From Heliocybe sulcata (taxonomy: Eukaryota > Basidiomycota > Agaricomycetes > Gloeophyllales > Gloeophyllaceae): a DNA stretch of 64,000 nucleotides. The notes below the pieces were generated by a model. That model was not told the DNA's origin. It searched no databases and saw only the letters and a program-made list of their open reading frames with translations. The stretch's first letter is position 1. Every line of letters starts with the position of its first letter. This document shows positions 50,362 to 62,003 of the stretch, one piece after another. The stretch is taken from NCBI GenBank assembly GCA_004369045.1, contig ML213510.1:445979-509978 (forward strand), in the 5' to 3' direction. Made by a program: the position numbers and the translations under genes.

Positions 50362-52814
50362 ATGTCTCAGTCATTAAAGCCTGCGCGTTCGGGCCTCAGG
50401 ACGGTTCAGAGGGATTTCTCACAGCCCAGTCTTAGCCAGAGCTCAGATGTTCCCTGGGATCCTACACCTCCGGAAGCAAAGAGCCAGCCACTGAGCGGAA
50501 TCGAGAAACGTCTGAAGGCTATTGAGGACGCACTGGCTGAGCCTGCACCGAAAGCAGCGCATGCGAGGCCTTACTTTTCCCAGCCGACGTCGTCGTCCGC
50601 GGCGCAGAAACGACCGGCGGCGTCGCAGACATCGACAGACGCGCCAAACAAGCGCAGACAACTTCCTGGATCATGGTCTTCGTCCGACCGGACCGACCCC
50701 CTTACAACTCGGACGAATTGGGCGTCGAAGCAGTCTACGTACGGCTCCTCGTCAATCAAGGGTTCTACTACGCAAGTGGTGGCGGCGGCTTCCAGGGGCC
50801 CGTCGAAGGCTGCCCCTATTTTCTTGAGCAAAGAGCAGACGCATATCTTGAAGTTGGTGAAGGATGGGGCGAGTCTTTTCTATACGGGAAGCGCTGGTGC
50901 GTACCTTCACATCTGCGCTCGTTCAGGGGAGAGGAAGTTTCCTGCCATGAATGCTCGGCATTCCAGTCGAATAAACAGGAAATAATCATCATGTATGCTG
51001 TAATCGATGGAAACGAGCAGTTTTGCATATCTCAACCTGCATACAGTCCTCTAAGTGTAGACTCACCGCTCCCTTAGGCACTGGAAAGTCCGTACTTCTC
51101 CGGGAGATCATCAAGACTCTTAGAAAGGTACACTCTAAAGCCTCGGACGCCGTGGCCATTACCGCTTCTACAGGTACGCGTTTCTGCCTATCAATTACCA
51201 TTCGAGCTCTCATATGCTGAGCGCTATCCAGGCATAGCAGCTTGTAATATTGGAGGAGTAACAATCCACTCCTTTGCCGGGTTTGGTTTGGGAGACGGTA
51301 AGACAACGGAGCTATGTGATAAGATTAGGAAGAACAAGAAGGCGATGGCGAGATGGGCAAGAACAAAGGTCCTCATCATCGATGAAGGTACGCAGTTTCT
51401 ACTCATGGAAGCAATATATACTGACGAGAGGGTTCCAGTGTCCATGGTGGACGGTGATCTGTTCGACAAACTGGCTGAGATCGCTGTCAAGCTACGGAAA
51501 AATCCCAAGCCATTCGGTGGCATTCAGGTAAGAGAGCACGCTGTTCATCTCCTCTCCGACAATTGCTAACACGACACAAAGGTTATCCTAACGGGTGACT
51601 TCTTTCAACTACCGCCTGTTACGAAAGGCAGTGCTGTCGTGAAGTTCGCTTTTGAAGCGGAGAACTGGAAGGATGTTGTCCAGAACACGTTCAACTTGAC
51701 GAAGGTCTTCCGGCAGACCGATCAAGGTGAGGAAATACATACCTCCCTTGGGTATATGCGCTTCATCTATGTCCGGAACAGAATTCGTGGACATGCTTAA
51801 CGAGATGCGGTTCGGCCACTTGTCCTCGAAGTCAATTGACAAATTCAAGGCTTTGTCTCGAAATATTATCTATGAGGACGGACTTGGTCCCACTGAACTG
51901 TAGGCGATTGTAGTGCCTAGTCGACAGTATGCTAACCTGGCTATGCACAGCTTCCCGCGAAGGGAGGATGTAGACCGCTCAAACTTCAGTCGCATGAATC
52001 ACCTCACTGGTACGCCGGCAAGCTTCACGGCGACGGATGGCGGGACCATGCCAGAAGGACCGCAGAAGGACAAGATCCTCGCGAACTTCATGGCTCCCAA
52101 AAGCCTGACGCTGTGCATAGACGCGCAGGTTATGCTCATCAAGAACCTGGACGAGACGCTCGTCAACGGGAGCATGGGCAGGGTCGTGCGGTTTGCGGAC
52201 CCGGCGCTGTACGGCTCGGATCAGGACTTGAACGGAGGGGAGCAGGTGGGTGCGAAGGATAAGAAGAAGGGGACGGCAGAGGCCACGGGTATGAAGTTTC
52301 CTGTTGTGGAGTTCATCGTCCCTGGGCAGAAGAGGTTGAGGGAGGTACTGGTCATGCCGGAAACTTCGAAGGTAGAGCTTCCGAACGGTGAAATCCAAGT
52401 TAGCCGGATGCAGGTGCGTGTGTCGGGCATGCATCGATGATTCTCTAGAACTCACCCGGTGTCGTCCAGATTCCGCTTATACTGGCATGGGCGATGTCCA
52501 TTCACAAATCTCAGGGCCAGACGCTTGAGCGAGTGAAAGTTGATTTGGGTAAAGTGTTCGAGAAAGGTAAGGATCTTGCATATACATACGCATATGTATG
52601 TTCACGCGCTGGGTGTGCTTTCTATAGGTCAAGCCTATGTGGCGCTCTCGCGAGCAACGTCGTTGGAGGGGTTGCAGGTGTTGAACTTCGATCCCAAGAA
52701 GGTGTGTCTCTTCTCTCTCTCTCCGAACACGGGATGGGGCTCATGGTAACTCAGGTGACTGTCCACCCTAAGGTAGTGGAATGGAGCAGGACCCTGGAGA
52801 CAATTCGGGACTAA
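50362..52814 (+). CDS. PIF1: ATP-dependent DNA helicase PIF1
   Basis: 5'-3' superfamily 1B helicase acting on G-quadruplexes, telomeres and mitochondrial DNA. Roughly 650 residues from about nine exons. The first 170 residues are disordered and basic (nuclear or mitochondrial targeting cannot be told). The helicase core starts [36 protein letters not shown] (Walker A, split by an intron), then [39 protein letters not shown] (Walker B, also split), [33 protein letters not shown], and the C-terminal motifs [19 protein letters not shown] and [19 protein letters not shown]. All helicase motifs look intact. Rrm3-like is the only alternative; most basidiomycetes have one or few members. The ATG at 50362 begins the N-terminal frame. 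The promoter holds ACGCGT elements. Confidence 0.94.
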
Positions 52815-53155
52815 TTCATAAATGGGACACGGATTTTGTTGCTGCAGGTCATATTTACACATTCTGATACTAAATAGATCCCTGACGTTGTAACTTATAA
52901 GATAATGTATGCTTGCATGCCCTCCACAGCGTCACTAGCACTTCTGGTAGGATCGGACGCATTGTGGCATATTGGCTTGTGCAAGGTGGCTATTTTTAGC
53001 CTTCCACGCAGTACGCGCCAACGCTGCCTTGTTCCCCGCCTATTGTCCTCACTGCCATGACACGAATGCTATGAGCTTGCTTAATTAATACGTATCCGTT
53101 TATGAGCCCGCCAGTCCCAGCCCAGTATCCCTACGAGACGTGATAACCCGCCGCG
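52815..53155. other. Intergenic, no gene
   Basis: 341 bp between PIF1 and SEC6; PIF1 3' flank and SEC6 promoter, nothing else seen. Confidence 0.5.
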
Positions 53156-55601
53156 ATGACCTCGGTTCAAGCAATCAACGCGCCGACGCTCTCAGCCGCC
53201 CAGGCTGTGGGCGAATACCTCCAGTCCCCCGACGATTTACTCAAAATTGTTGCTTTCCGCAAGAAACTCGAGAAGGAGAAGGCGTCTATAGATGCCCGTC
53301 TGAAAAGTGGTGTGAAGGAGCAGCTGGATGCGACGAAGGATGGGCTGAGGAAGCTCTTTGGAACGCGGAATAACGTCCAGGCTGTGAAGGATGAGATTGT
53401 GACGGTGGACAGGCTCTGTAGCGACCCGAAGAATAATGTTCCGACGTTTGGTCAAATTAGCAGGGTACGTATGCTAGTATACATGAAGCGGGATTCTGAT
53501 GTGTATCCCGTTCCATGTAGGTCTCCATGGTGCACCGGAACTTTGAGCAGGTGGAGGAGATGGTCAACAACCTTCTTGAAATGAATTCGAAACTGGACAT
53601 GCTGGAGGACATGCTTGCAAGGAATCGTGAAGAGGTTGTCGGACCTGCGCCCAATCTCCTGGCTATACACTACAACATCAATCAGCTGGAAGCATTCCGA
53701 AGCCAGACTATGCACCAGGCCAAGAAGGCCTCAGCAAGCTCGAGGAACACTTTGACCCGTTGGTTTGAGCGGCTCACTAACCTTGTCAAGTCGTTTGACG
53801 AGTATATCCTGGATCTTGCGCGGAATATCCTGCCCTTAATCCGTGCAGGTTATTCGGAGGTCGTTGTGAAGCTCGTGAAGATAGCAGAGATAGAGGGGAA
53901 GGAAGATGAGAAGGTATATGCACTTCCATCGTATCATATCCGCACGTTGTTGACAGGGTCCGTTTTCATAGGCAATAGCAATCCGGCTTGTCAGGCGAGC
54001 TGCCAAGATGGACGCCGCTGCGAAGTTCCGATCCATGCAAGCCGATGCGCGTGTGTTCAAGCACTACCGGTCAAATATCACCAAGACCATTACCGAGTCA
54101 ATAAGACACAAGTTCGAGGAAGGCTATCAGGAGTATGAGAACGACGCCGGCGGTTTCTTGGACAGTCTCACCTGGATGTATCAGGATCTCATTCGTATCG
54201 AGGAGGAGGTTGTCCCTTGCTTCCCACCCGAATGGGAGATCTACTCCCTCTACGTTCGCGAGTATCACAAGACGCTGAATGCTACGCTTCAGAAGCTTCT
54301 CTCATCTGAGCCCGAGGCATCCGTCTTGCTCGTCCTCCATTCATGGCTTAAGGAGTACAAGAAGAACATGAAGGAGCTTAATGTGCCCGCGGAGCTCATG
54401 GAGCCGCCACTACTGGACGGCAAGGAACAGGGCCTGATCGAGGACTACGTTAACCTCATTATCAAGAAACTGGACGAGTGGACGAACAACCTCATGACAA
54501 CCGAGATCCAGACTTTCACTACCCGCTCAGAGCCTCTGGAGGAAGACAGCGACGGACAGTATGCTATGCAGGGCGCTGTCATCCTGTTCCAGATGGTCAA
54601 CCAGCAGGTTGATGTCGCAATGGAGAGTGGACAGGGTGCTATCCTTGCGCGAGTGATATCAGAGGTCAACCGCGTCATGCGCATGATCCAGGAGCAGTGG
54701 ACGAAGACGGTTGAAGGCGAGTTCAAAAAGCACGTTGAGAAGGCGGAAGAGTCTGCGGAAGGCTTGGTCGAGTACGACATTGCGCTGGCGAACGATCAGA
54801 TCAAGTCTGCCGACTTCACGGAGGCACTATCTGCGAGGCTTGAGCCACTTGTTTCCGAGAAGTATCGAGTGCAGATCAGCGAATGTTTGAACGACGCCAT
54901 TGATGGGTTCCTCGACGTTGCGAAGAAGTGTATCCAGACTCTGATCGACATCATCTTCAACGACTTGAAGCCCGTCACGAAGCAGCTCTTCCAGCAAGCG
55001 TGGTACGACGGTAGCGTGATAGAGCAGATCGTCGCCACCATGCGGGACTACATGGCAGACTGTCAAGTATTCCTCAACCCTACCCTCCTCGAGCTGTTGA
55101 TCGAAGACCTGCTCGACAATTTCCTGGTCACGTACATCACCGCCCTTGTCAACTCGCCCAGCAAGCTGAAGATGCCGGCCGCAGCGGATAGGATCAAGGA
55201 CGACGTGAGCTCGGTGTTCAAGTTCTTCAGTACACTCAAGCAACCGAAGGAGCTTGAGGAGATGTTCGAAGTTATTGAGTTAATTCTGGGCATGCTCGAG
55301 GCGTCGCAGAGCATGGTCTTCTTGTCCTTCTGGTCCTTTGCGAAGGTGCATGGACCGAATCTGCAGTTCGTGGAGAGTTTGATACGCATGCGGGGCGACT
55401 TCGATCGGTCAGCTGTCAGCGAAGTCATGGACAGTATCAAACGCAAGGCGAAAGACGAGAATCTGAGCGATCGTGAGTCCATTCATATGGTTGTCTTTCA
55501 TCGGTGCTTACCGCGCCCTTGCCTCAGCTCCAGAACCTACTATCATGAAGAAGATCTCCATCCAAAGCACCTTCTCCCGTCTTGTGCAACGTGTGACATA
55601 A
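53156..55601 (+). CDS. SEC6: Exocyst complex component SEC6 (EXOC3)
   Basis: Subunit of the exocyst, which tethers secretory vesicles to the plasma membrane at sites of growth. Four exons give about 755 residues. The N-terminal coiled coil has LLKIVAFRKKLEKEKASIDA and LRKLFGTRNNVQAVKDEIVT, then ISRVSMVHRNFEQVEEMVNN and FDEYILDLARNILPLIRAGY. The Sec6 solenoid includes EFDVYxx-free segments such as LTWMYQDLIRIEEEVVPCFP, EIYSLYVREYHKTLNATLQK, ILEANxx-like LIEDYVNLIIKKLDEWTNNL and IRMRGDFDRSAVSEVMDSIK. A last short exon encodes PPEPTIMKKISIQSTFSRLV and ends with TAA at 55601. The ATG at 53156 gives the usual short lead-in. Other helical tethers were considered; the DLIRIEEEVVPCFPP block and overall order fit Sec6. 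Confidence 0.92.
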
Positions 55602-56007
55602 GCTCGCCCTGCGTCCACGATCTTCGCGCTGCCGGCGTTATCATAAGTGCATGATACTGCTACTACCGCTCTCGCGTGACACTCAATCATTCCGCTTAGT
55701 ATTAACTTATTTGCATGGCATATGGAAGTCTCTTTTGTCTTGATGCACTCTAGATCCACTATCGACTGGCTATCTACTGACATTCTCCCGCTGTAATACT
55801 AAGAGAAGAGGGTTCTATAGTAAGAGACAGCCTCAGGATCTGCTCCTAGGACTCCCGTTAGCTTGGATAATGCAACTAGGAGAAGACGTCAGTGTGCACA
55901 ATGGCAGGATTACTCAGCTTAGAGGATCAGAGCAAGGAAGCGTCATGCCAACATTCAGCCCAACTGCATCGAGAAAAGCCTTCTCGGTGCAACGGAGCTG
56001 AAAGTGA

Positions 56008-56310
56008 AAGGACATGAGCTCGCCGAAGCGAACAAGTGAGGGTGGAAAAAATTGGGTTCAGGTGTGCACAGAGAACCAAGTGGTACTTCAACACGACCAG
56101 CGTGTCTCAGTGATGCACCCCAGAAGGCAACGCCGAAGCGACCCGACCAGGATGCAGTTCCAGAAGGAAACGCCAAAGCGAACCAACTGAAGAGGTGGAA
56201 AAAATTTATGATGAAGTTTGCAGAAGAGAACGCCGAAGCGGACCCAGCTGAGCTTCATGTTAGTGACGGTCCCGGAAGGAGACGCCGAAGCGACCCGACT
56301 GGGAGATATC
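56008..56310. repeat. Five-copy GCCGAAGCG-type interspersed repeat
   Basis: Five copies of CGCC(G/A)AAGCG at 56021, 56131, 56171, 56231 and 56283, four of them preceded by GAAGG/GAAGAG plus two or three bases and mostly followed by an (A/G)ACC.(G/A)(A/C)C-like tail. Spacing is 40-110 bp. The first and third copies also share GGTGGAAAAAATT downstream. On the minus strand the four better copies can be read as RFGV(S/A/L)F in various frames. Confidence 0.7.
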
Positions 56311-56420
56311 ACCCTGCTCGGGCAAGCCGCGAGCGTGTCTGAACGAGGTTGCACAGCACGACGAAACGCGGTTGGGGACGCGCTCGTCTAGCCTATCGCA
56401 ATGCCACAATCCAGACATCA

Positions 56421-56572
56421 GGAAGGGGGCTGCTGGTCGGGTTTCACTCCTCAAGCAGCCCCCACCGTATGGATATAAAGGAAGCTGCTGTTCGGCTATC
56501 ACTCCTTAGCAGTTCCTACCCCCAGAACCCAATGAGATAATTTCGCTGTTCGGGTATCACCCCTACTGAGCA
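56421..56572. repeat. Three related hairpins
   Basis: Hairpin 1 has a perfect 10-bp stem, GGGGGCTGCT at 56425-56434 and AGCAGCCCCC at 56454-56463, with a 19-nt loop. Hairpin 2 (56480-56516) has GGAAGCTGCT and AGCAGTTCC with one bulge. Unit 3 (56541-56572) has a weaker stem. The loops agree: GGTCGGGTTTCACTCCT, GTTCGGCTATCACTCCT, GTTCGGGTATCACCCCT. Spacing is about 55-60 bp. Confidence 0.7.
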
Positions 56573-56723
56573 TGATAGGCCAAAGCTCTAAACGTCATAT
56601 TAGCCATCGGGTCACATACTGCAGGAGCACTGAAAATGCTCACCCATATCGGTATCTTCGATGCGTCTTCCGCAGAGTCGAGTGTCGAAGGAGTGAAGGA
56701 ATGAGGGGAAAGGGTCTTCCGGG

Positions 56724-57753
56724 TCAAAAAGGAGACATGGCTTCATGCCAGCGGTCTAGGAAAGTGGTCAGTCAAAATCGATATCAGCTACACCGGAGTG
56801 GAGACGTACTGGGGACGCCGACACCATTGCCCCGTAGGTAAACCCCTTGCAGCGCACCGGGCGAAGGTCAACAATGTCCAGAAACAAGAGGGGAGAATAG
56901 ACTTACCGGTCAACACCTCTGCCCTCGTAGACGCGTGCGGTAGTGGATGCTGTGGATGAAGCTTGGAGCAGCCTCCAGAGGGAGACACCGGCTTATGCTA
57001 ACGGTCTACGTAGGGGACGGGTAAGTAAGAGTAAGGGTTGATAGGAAGGAAGGAGCAACTCACTGGGGACGCCAGCGCCGGTATCCCAAAAGATTACCCT
57101 CCTAGTATGGAAGATAGACAGTGAGTATGGTGTCGTGGGTTAGGAAGCGCATACACTCACTGGTCGACGACTCCAAGCTCGCATATCCTTTCCTGAACCT
57201 ACAACAAACAGAACTCTGCAAAGGGGGATGGCGATCAATTAAAAAGGGGAGGGAAAGGGAAGGGACTCAGCGCAATCGATCATCACGGAAAGGGTACGCA
57301 TCTGAAAGGCTCCGACTGTAAGCGCGCATAACCCTTCATGAACCTATAACAAACAGAACATCTGCAAAGGGGAGGGGCGATCAACTCGAAAGGGAGCAAA
57401 AGGGGAGGGACTCAGCGCCATCCATCACCGCGAAAGCCTCGCACATCTGCCAATCCCACACAAAGCTCCGCAGCTCCAGCCTACTAACACGAGCGGTCTG
57501 TACATGACGAAGTCAGATGCTGACTAGGAAGACAGGAAAGGAGGAGACTCACCGGCCATCCGCCCTTGGTTTCGACCTTCCCCGCATCATAGCCCTGGAG
57601 GAGAGCGTGTCAGTTCCAGTGCAAGCCGCAAAAAGAGGATGGAGACGTACCAATGCGAGAATGCAGATGTCTTGCCGCCTGGAAAGGGAGAAGCCCTAGA
57701 TCAGAGGATGGAAGAAGGGAGGTCAGCGAGAATTACGGGTGTGTACGGTCCAT
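56724..57753 (-). CDS. Ten-exon orphan protein with internally duplicated exon
   Basis: No family recognised. Ten GT-AG exons stay open in one frame of about 140 residues: 57737-57753, 57651-57678, 57553-57594, 57429-57497, 57287-57343, 57161-57198, 57064-57101, 56907-56972, 56810-56845, 56724-56755. The first four, MDRTHPRQDICILALGYDAG then KVETKGGWPTARVSRL and SFVWDWQMCEAFA, look strongly coding. Exons 5 and 6 (VHEGLCALTVGAFQ, VQERICELGVVDQ) lie in two tandem 145-bp copies. Exons 7 and 9 both end GGCGTCCCCA. The last exon ends NRWHEAMSPF. Without the duplication, exon 4 would join VQERICEL directly, which may be the ancestral form. Exons 7-10 are the least certain, since short exons can be joined by chance. 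Confidence 0.5.
57168..57457. repeat. Tandem duplication, 145-bp unit
   Basis: Copies at 57168-57312 and 57313-57457. Shared blocks include CGACT..AAGC.CGCATA, TGAACCTA.AACAAACAGAAC, TCTGCAAAGGGG, GCGATCAA and GGGACTCAGCGC.ATC. Identity appears near 75-80 percent. It lies across an exon-intron-exon part of the orphan gene. Confidence 0.8.
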
Positions 57754-58023
57754 GTATGTATGTGTAGTATTATAAGTCTGTCCAAGAAGAAGGTCCAAGA
57801 AGTAAGGAGGGGGAAGCGTCCGCAATGGCGCCAATTAATGTGAAGAGGAAAGCGTCCCAGTCCTAGTCCAATAGCCCATTAGCCGGTGACCATAACCCGC
57901 AGAAAAAAGAAACCGAGCCAGCAATATCAGCATCAACGTTCACATGATCATCACCATCGTCCATTGCAGGCATCTGCCACACCGTCAGCATTTGCAAACT
58001 GAAGTCTGCGCCAATCAACACAC

Positions 58024-59388
58024 CTAATTTTCGCCCACAATCTGCATCGTGCGGCCACCAGTCCTGCCCTTGGTCTTGTCCACGAACACCCTCATGGTCC
58101 CCGCCTTCCGGCTGCCGTGGCTGCTAGAGGAATCGCAACTCGGCTCGAAGACAATCGCCATGGTCTGCGCCTGGACCGCGCTATAGTCGCGCTCCATCTG
58201 GTGCTGGCGGCGCTTGTACGCCCACCCGGGGATCGTGAGGAATTTCGGGTTCTCGTAGTAGGGTGGACAGCTCTACAGTAATGATGAGCGAGTGGCGAGA
58301 GGAAAGAGGGTAGGGAGACTCACGTGGGTGTTAAGAGAGATAGTCCGCTCAATCATCTCAAACGTCTCTCTCTTCAGGTCCATCTCGAGTTCGACCCTCT
58401 TTCCCTCCGCGGTGGCAGGCAGCAATTTGATCCGCTCGCCGCCCTCCTCCTCCGGCGCGATGACGACGATGTCGGGCAAGTCGTGACGTTCGGATTTCCG
58501 CGCGGAGTGCTCTTCGATCAACATCTCCATCTTAACGAGGTTGTCGAGGAGGCCGGACGGCAGGCGGATGGAGGAGGCGCTGGAGGAGAAGGAGCGGAGG
58601 GAGACGTGCGAGGTTGCCGAGGTGAGGAGTTCGGTGTTAGGTTGGGGTTCTTCCTCTTCCTCGGCGATGGCGTGCATAGAGAAATGAGCGGGGATGTGAA
58701 TGGGGATTTCGTACGTCGTGCCATCCTCGGTCTCCTCAATCTACAGATTCTTAGTTAATCCTCGGTAGCATGGATGACGAGACAGGCGTACCTGGATAGA
58801 CTCCGCTCGCAACGATGCAATAGAAACGGAAGAGTTCAGGTTAGTAAGAGAGGCATAAGAATTAAGATTAACGATACGATGGGAGGTAGACCCAGCAAGG
58901 GTGGCGGTGGAAGCGACCGACTTGACATCGACCTTGTCTTCATCGAAGTCGCAGTCGAGTGCAACCAGCTCGTACTCTTGGCTGATGGACTCGGAGAGCT
59001 TGAAGTCCGCTTCGTCCTCGACAAGGACAAAGTCGCACATGCTGAGCGAGCTGGGCATCGTCGGGAGGCAGGCGCCGTCGTGGTCCTTCTGGTTGATCAC
59101 GAAGTAGCCGTCCTCGTCCTCGTCCTTGGCGGGGGTGGCGTGGCCGCGGCGAGGAACGCGAACCTTGTAAGCGGGAGCGGCGATCTCCTTGTCCTTGCCA
59201 GACACCGTGTTCTTCCGACGCAGCCTGAAGAGGCCGGTGCGAGAGCTGGTAGGTGGCGTCTGGCGAGACTTGCCGCTGCCACGCATGAGAGGCATGGGGA
59301 GGGAGATGTTGACAGAGAGTTCGATAGACTGCTTCGAGGTCTCCTTGTGAGAGGCCTTGAAAGCACTGAAGCGAGCAGAGGGAGCCAT
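58024..59388 (-). CDS. Ser-rich orphan protein of basidiomycetes
   Basis: Three exons give about 415 residues; no named family recognised. The start MAPSARFSAFKASHKETSKQ leads into ELSVNISLPMPLMRGSGK and a region with MCDFVLVEDEADFKLSES and YELVALDCDFDEDKVDV. The second exon carries GLLDNLVKMEMLIEEHSARK and a basic, acidic mix. The third, joined in phase, reads SCPPYYENPKFLTIPGWAYK then RRQHQMERDYSAVQAQTMAI and ends MQIVGEN. No signal peptide, membrane span or catalytic motif. Repeated short SxASL-like Ser segments suggest a disordered, phosphorylated protein. A TATA element about 100 bp upstream supports the start. Confidence 0.75.
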
Positions 59389-62003
59389 TGATAATATGAT
59401 AGAGATGGGGGTTTAAAAGGGTAAGGTATGTAAGGGGTGGTAGAGAGGGAATGGGATGCGGTGAGGAGGAGTAGACGACTTAGCTGGGTTTATATCCTTC
59501 AGATTGCGAGATGGACCGCGAGCCACAGGTTGCGGCTGACCCGACGTCTTGACGCTGGACGTCGTCACGCCGCCTCTGCCAGTCGAAATTGCAACGAGAT
59601 TCGCGAGACGTACATGTCTCGCTGTTTCGTGTCAGAATCGCTGGGGAGAAGCCTGTCATAAAAATAAGACATTCCATGAACGGCGGCGGCGGAGTACAAC
59701 GTACGAGGGAAGGCCGAGCGCGTTCTTGACTGCGTCGTGGTGAGCCGCAAAAGAGGAAAAGTGCCAGGAAGCACAGGTGTATGGCACAGCTCAGAGCATC
59801 AGTAGCTACAAAAGACCCTATTTCAAGTTGTAAGAACGGCTCCCCCAAACCCTCATCATGTCCAGTCATGCTTGTCCGACCGCCGATGTCGAGACGCGAC
59901 AGTCCGAGCCTCGGTCTAATGATCAGAGACTCCTAGTCTCCAACGCAATGGACTTGCAATCGACGCGGGCAGATCCACTTCTGTTCGCCTTCGGCACCCG
60001 TGTACTCTCAAACTATGGCCTGAGCCTCGCTTCACATCGGCAGAGAAACCGATGGTACATCGTCTAGGGCAGTGGGTACGGTATGGCCCTCAGCAGATGG
60101 GTCGCCGACCTGAACGAACCCCGTCCTACCGATCCGCCTACAACAGCTTCGCCGAAAGGCCTTGAGTACCTCCACCACCGGTTCTGGTTCAATTCGACGT
60201 ATTGGCGGACAAGAGGCTGCTTTTAGACGACATTCTCTCCGAAGACAACCCGTCCTTAAGGTGAGTGAAAACTCAAGAAGGGAGAAGAGGGAGAATGGCA
60301 TGATGATCGACGCGATGCAAGTGGAGGTGCTTATCTGGGAGGCGAAACTTCCTAGGGGTGTGCCTATTGTGGCACCTGGGAGAACAATGTGCATGAAAGA
60401 CGACGGCATGAAGGCGAGGACGAAGACGATCCGGTCTATTGGTGTGGTGTAAGTAGAATCGGCATTGCCGTCGGAGTACTGCGCAAAGCACAAAGGCCTC
60501 TGGTCCAAAGTGTGGGAGCTCTTCACGGACATTCGCGACCACGGCTACTTCTAAAATCCTATATGTTAGACTTCCAAATAATATATACAAGTCTGTCTGT
60601 AGATGAGCCCTATACTATACTGATGCTTTGTTCGATGGTTAGGTCAAGTGTATTGCTGAGAAGGATTCGAGGAGCTCACTTGCCTTGCACGTCAAATCTG
60701 ACCCCGTCGATATGATGCGACGGATGGCCATTCCGGTGATTTCGGTACACCTTTTATCAACATCCGACAGTGCAGCTCGTCTAGACTGTTCCTTTATTGC
60801 GCTGGTCGTATGCGGTACACAGTCAGACCCAGAGCATAGTGACTATAGTCAGATCCAGGGTTTGCGTAGCCGAAATTCGGCAGTGAAGGGCAGGATCACT
60901 TGGAGGAAGTATCCACATAATATATGTGTATCGGAAGTTTCGGAAGTTTATCCAAAGGACATCAAGCATCGACAGCGTCTTATACTCCATAAACAGCGGC
61001 AGCAGGATTGGAAGAGAAAATTTTAAAAAGTAAAAATCACCGCGACACGTGGTTAGCACAGCCACGACCTTCGCGGTCGAGACACCACTCTTCGATGTGT
61101 GTATAATTTGTACTATGTGGACAACAGCATTCTTCTATCATGATATCAGTCATAGACGCACAACTTCAACTCGTGACTCTATCAATCCTATTTACCCGTC
61201 TCGTAGTACTCCCTTCGTTCACGGTACTGGTGCGATCGTCCATTCTAGAGTGCAACAGCAGATATCGCTGACCAAAAGAGCGAGTTTACGGCCTCTGTCC
61301 AGGGCGCTCGGTCCAGAAACTCTTTTCAGTGGAAGCGTAATTAATGGCCTCCGAGAGATAGCGTTGCATTAGTAGGATAACTAAGGCGAATATAGTGGAG
61401 GCTATCAGGCAACCCGGGGTGACTGAACAGCTCGCTCTGTGTCTGCTGAAGAAGGTATATCCACGGGCATCCTTCTTGCACCGAAACCGGTGCTTCTCCG
61501 AGAGGCAGGTCCTTCACAAACTGGCGACCTTCAGGACATAGCATGAGCGGGCATCACGGCTATGAATGTTGGAGAACTGCTTTTTACCAGCCTAGCGCTG
61601 GCCAGCCTGGAGCGTGAAATTCTGGGAGAATTTAGCACGAGTGGTCCTCCCTTGGCACATCAAGTTGTTGTTCATACGAATTCGGACGGAGACATGGCGG
61701 GGAATTCCACTGCGGGACCGGGAAAGCCGAGCTAGGTTGCGCTATGCACTGTCGGCACTGCGGAAAGGCCAGCGTGTGTGGCGAGTGTCATCAGCAAAAT
61801 GGTCAGACGTGTATCAATGGGACCCACCTATCAATGATAGCTACAATGCGACTCAAGACGGACCGGCATATCTTAATGTTCACCATAGTCTCCTTCCCGA
61901 GGTGCTTTCAACGCTGTGTCGTGCGATTACATGTCGAGACTGTCCAGGAGTGGGATATCATGAATGAATGTATTCAGTCTTATACCGTGAATTATAGAAC
62001 CCA
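59389..62003. other. Intergenic, no confident gene
   Basis: About 2.6 kb. A plus-strand frame from an ATG at 59858 (69 codons) and a minus-strand frame of 166 codons (60032-60532) were examined; neither shows a family signature or a convincing exon partner. No repeat seen. Confidence 0.4.
59489..59495 (-). promoter_or_regulatory. TATA-like element of the Ser-rich orphan
   Basis: ATATAAA on the minus strand about 100 bp before the ATG at 59388. Confidence 0.45.

Larger units (their letters stand above)
55602..56723. other. Repeat-rich intergenic island
   Basis: 1,122 bp between SEC6 and the duplicated orphan. No gene is supported; it holds the GCCGAAGCG-type repeat and the three hairpins listed separately. 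Confidence 0.5.

Noticed and set aside
56008-56310. CRISPR array
   Set aside because: Units are irregular in spacing and sequence, spacers are not distinct, and the host is a fungus.
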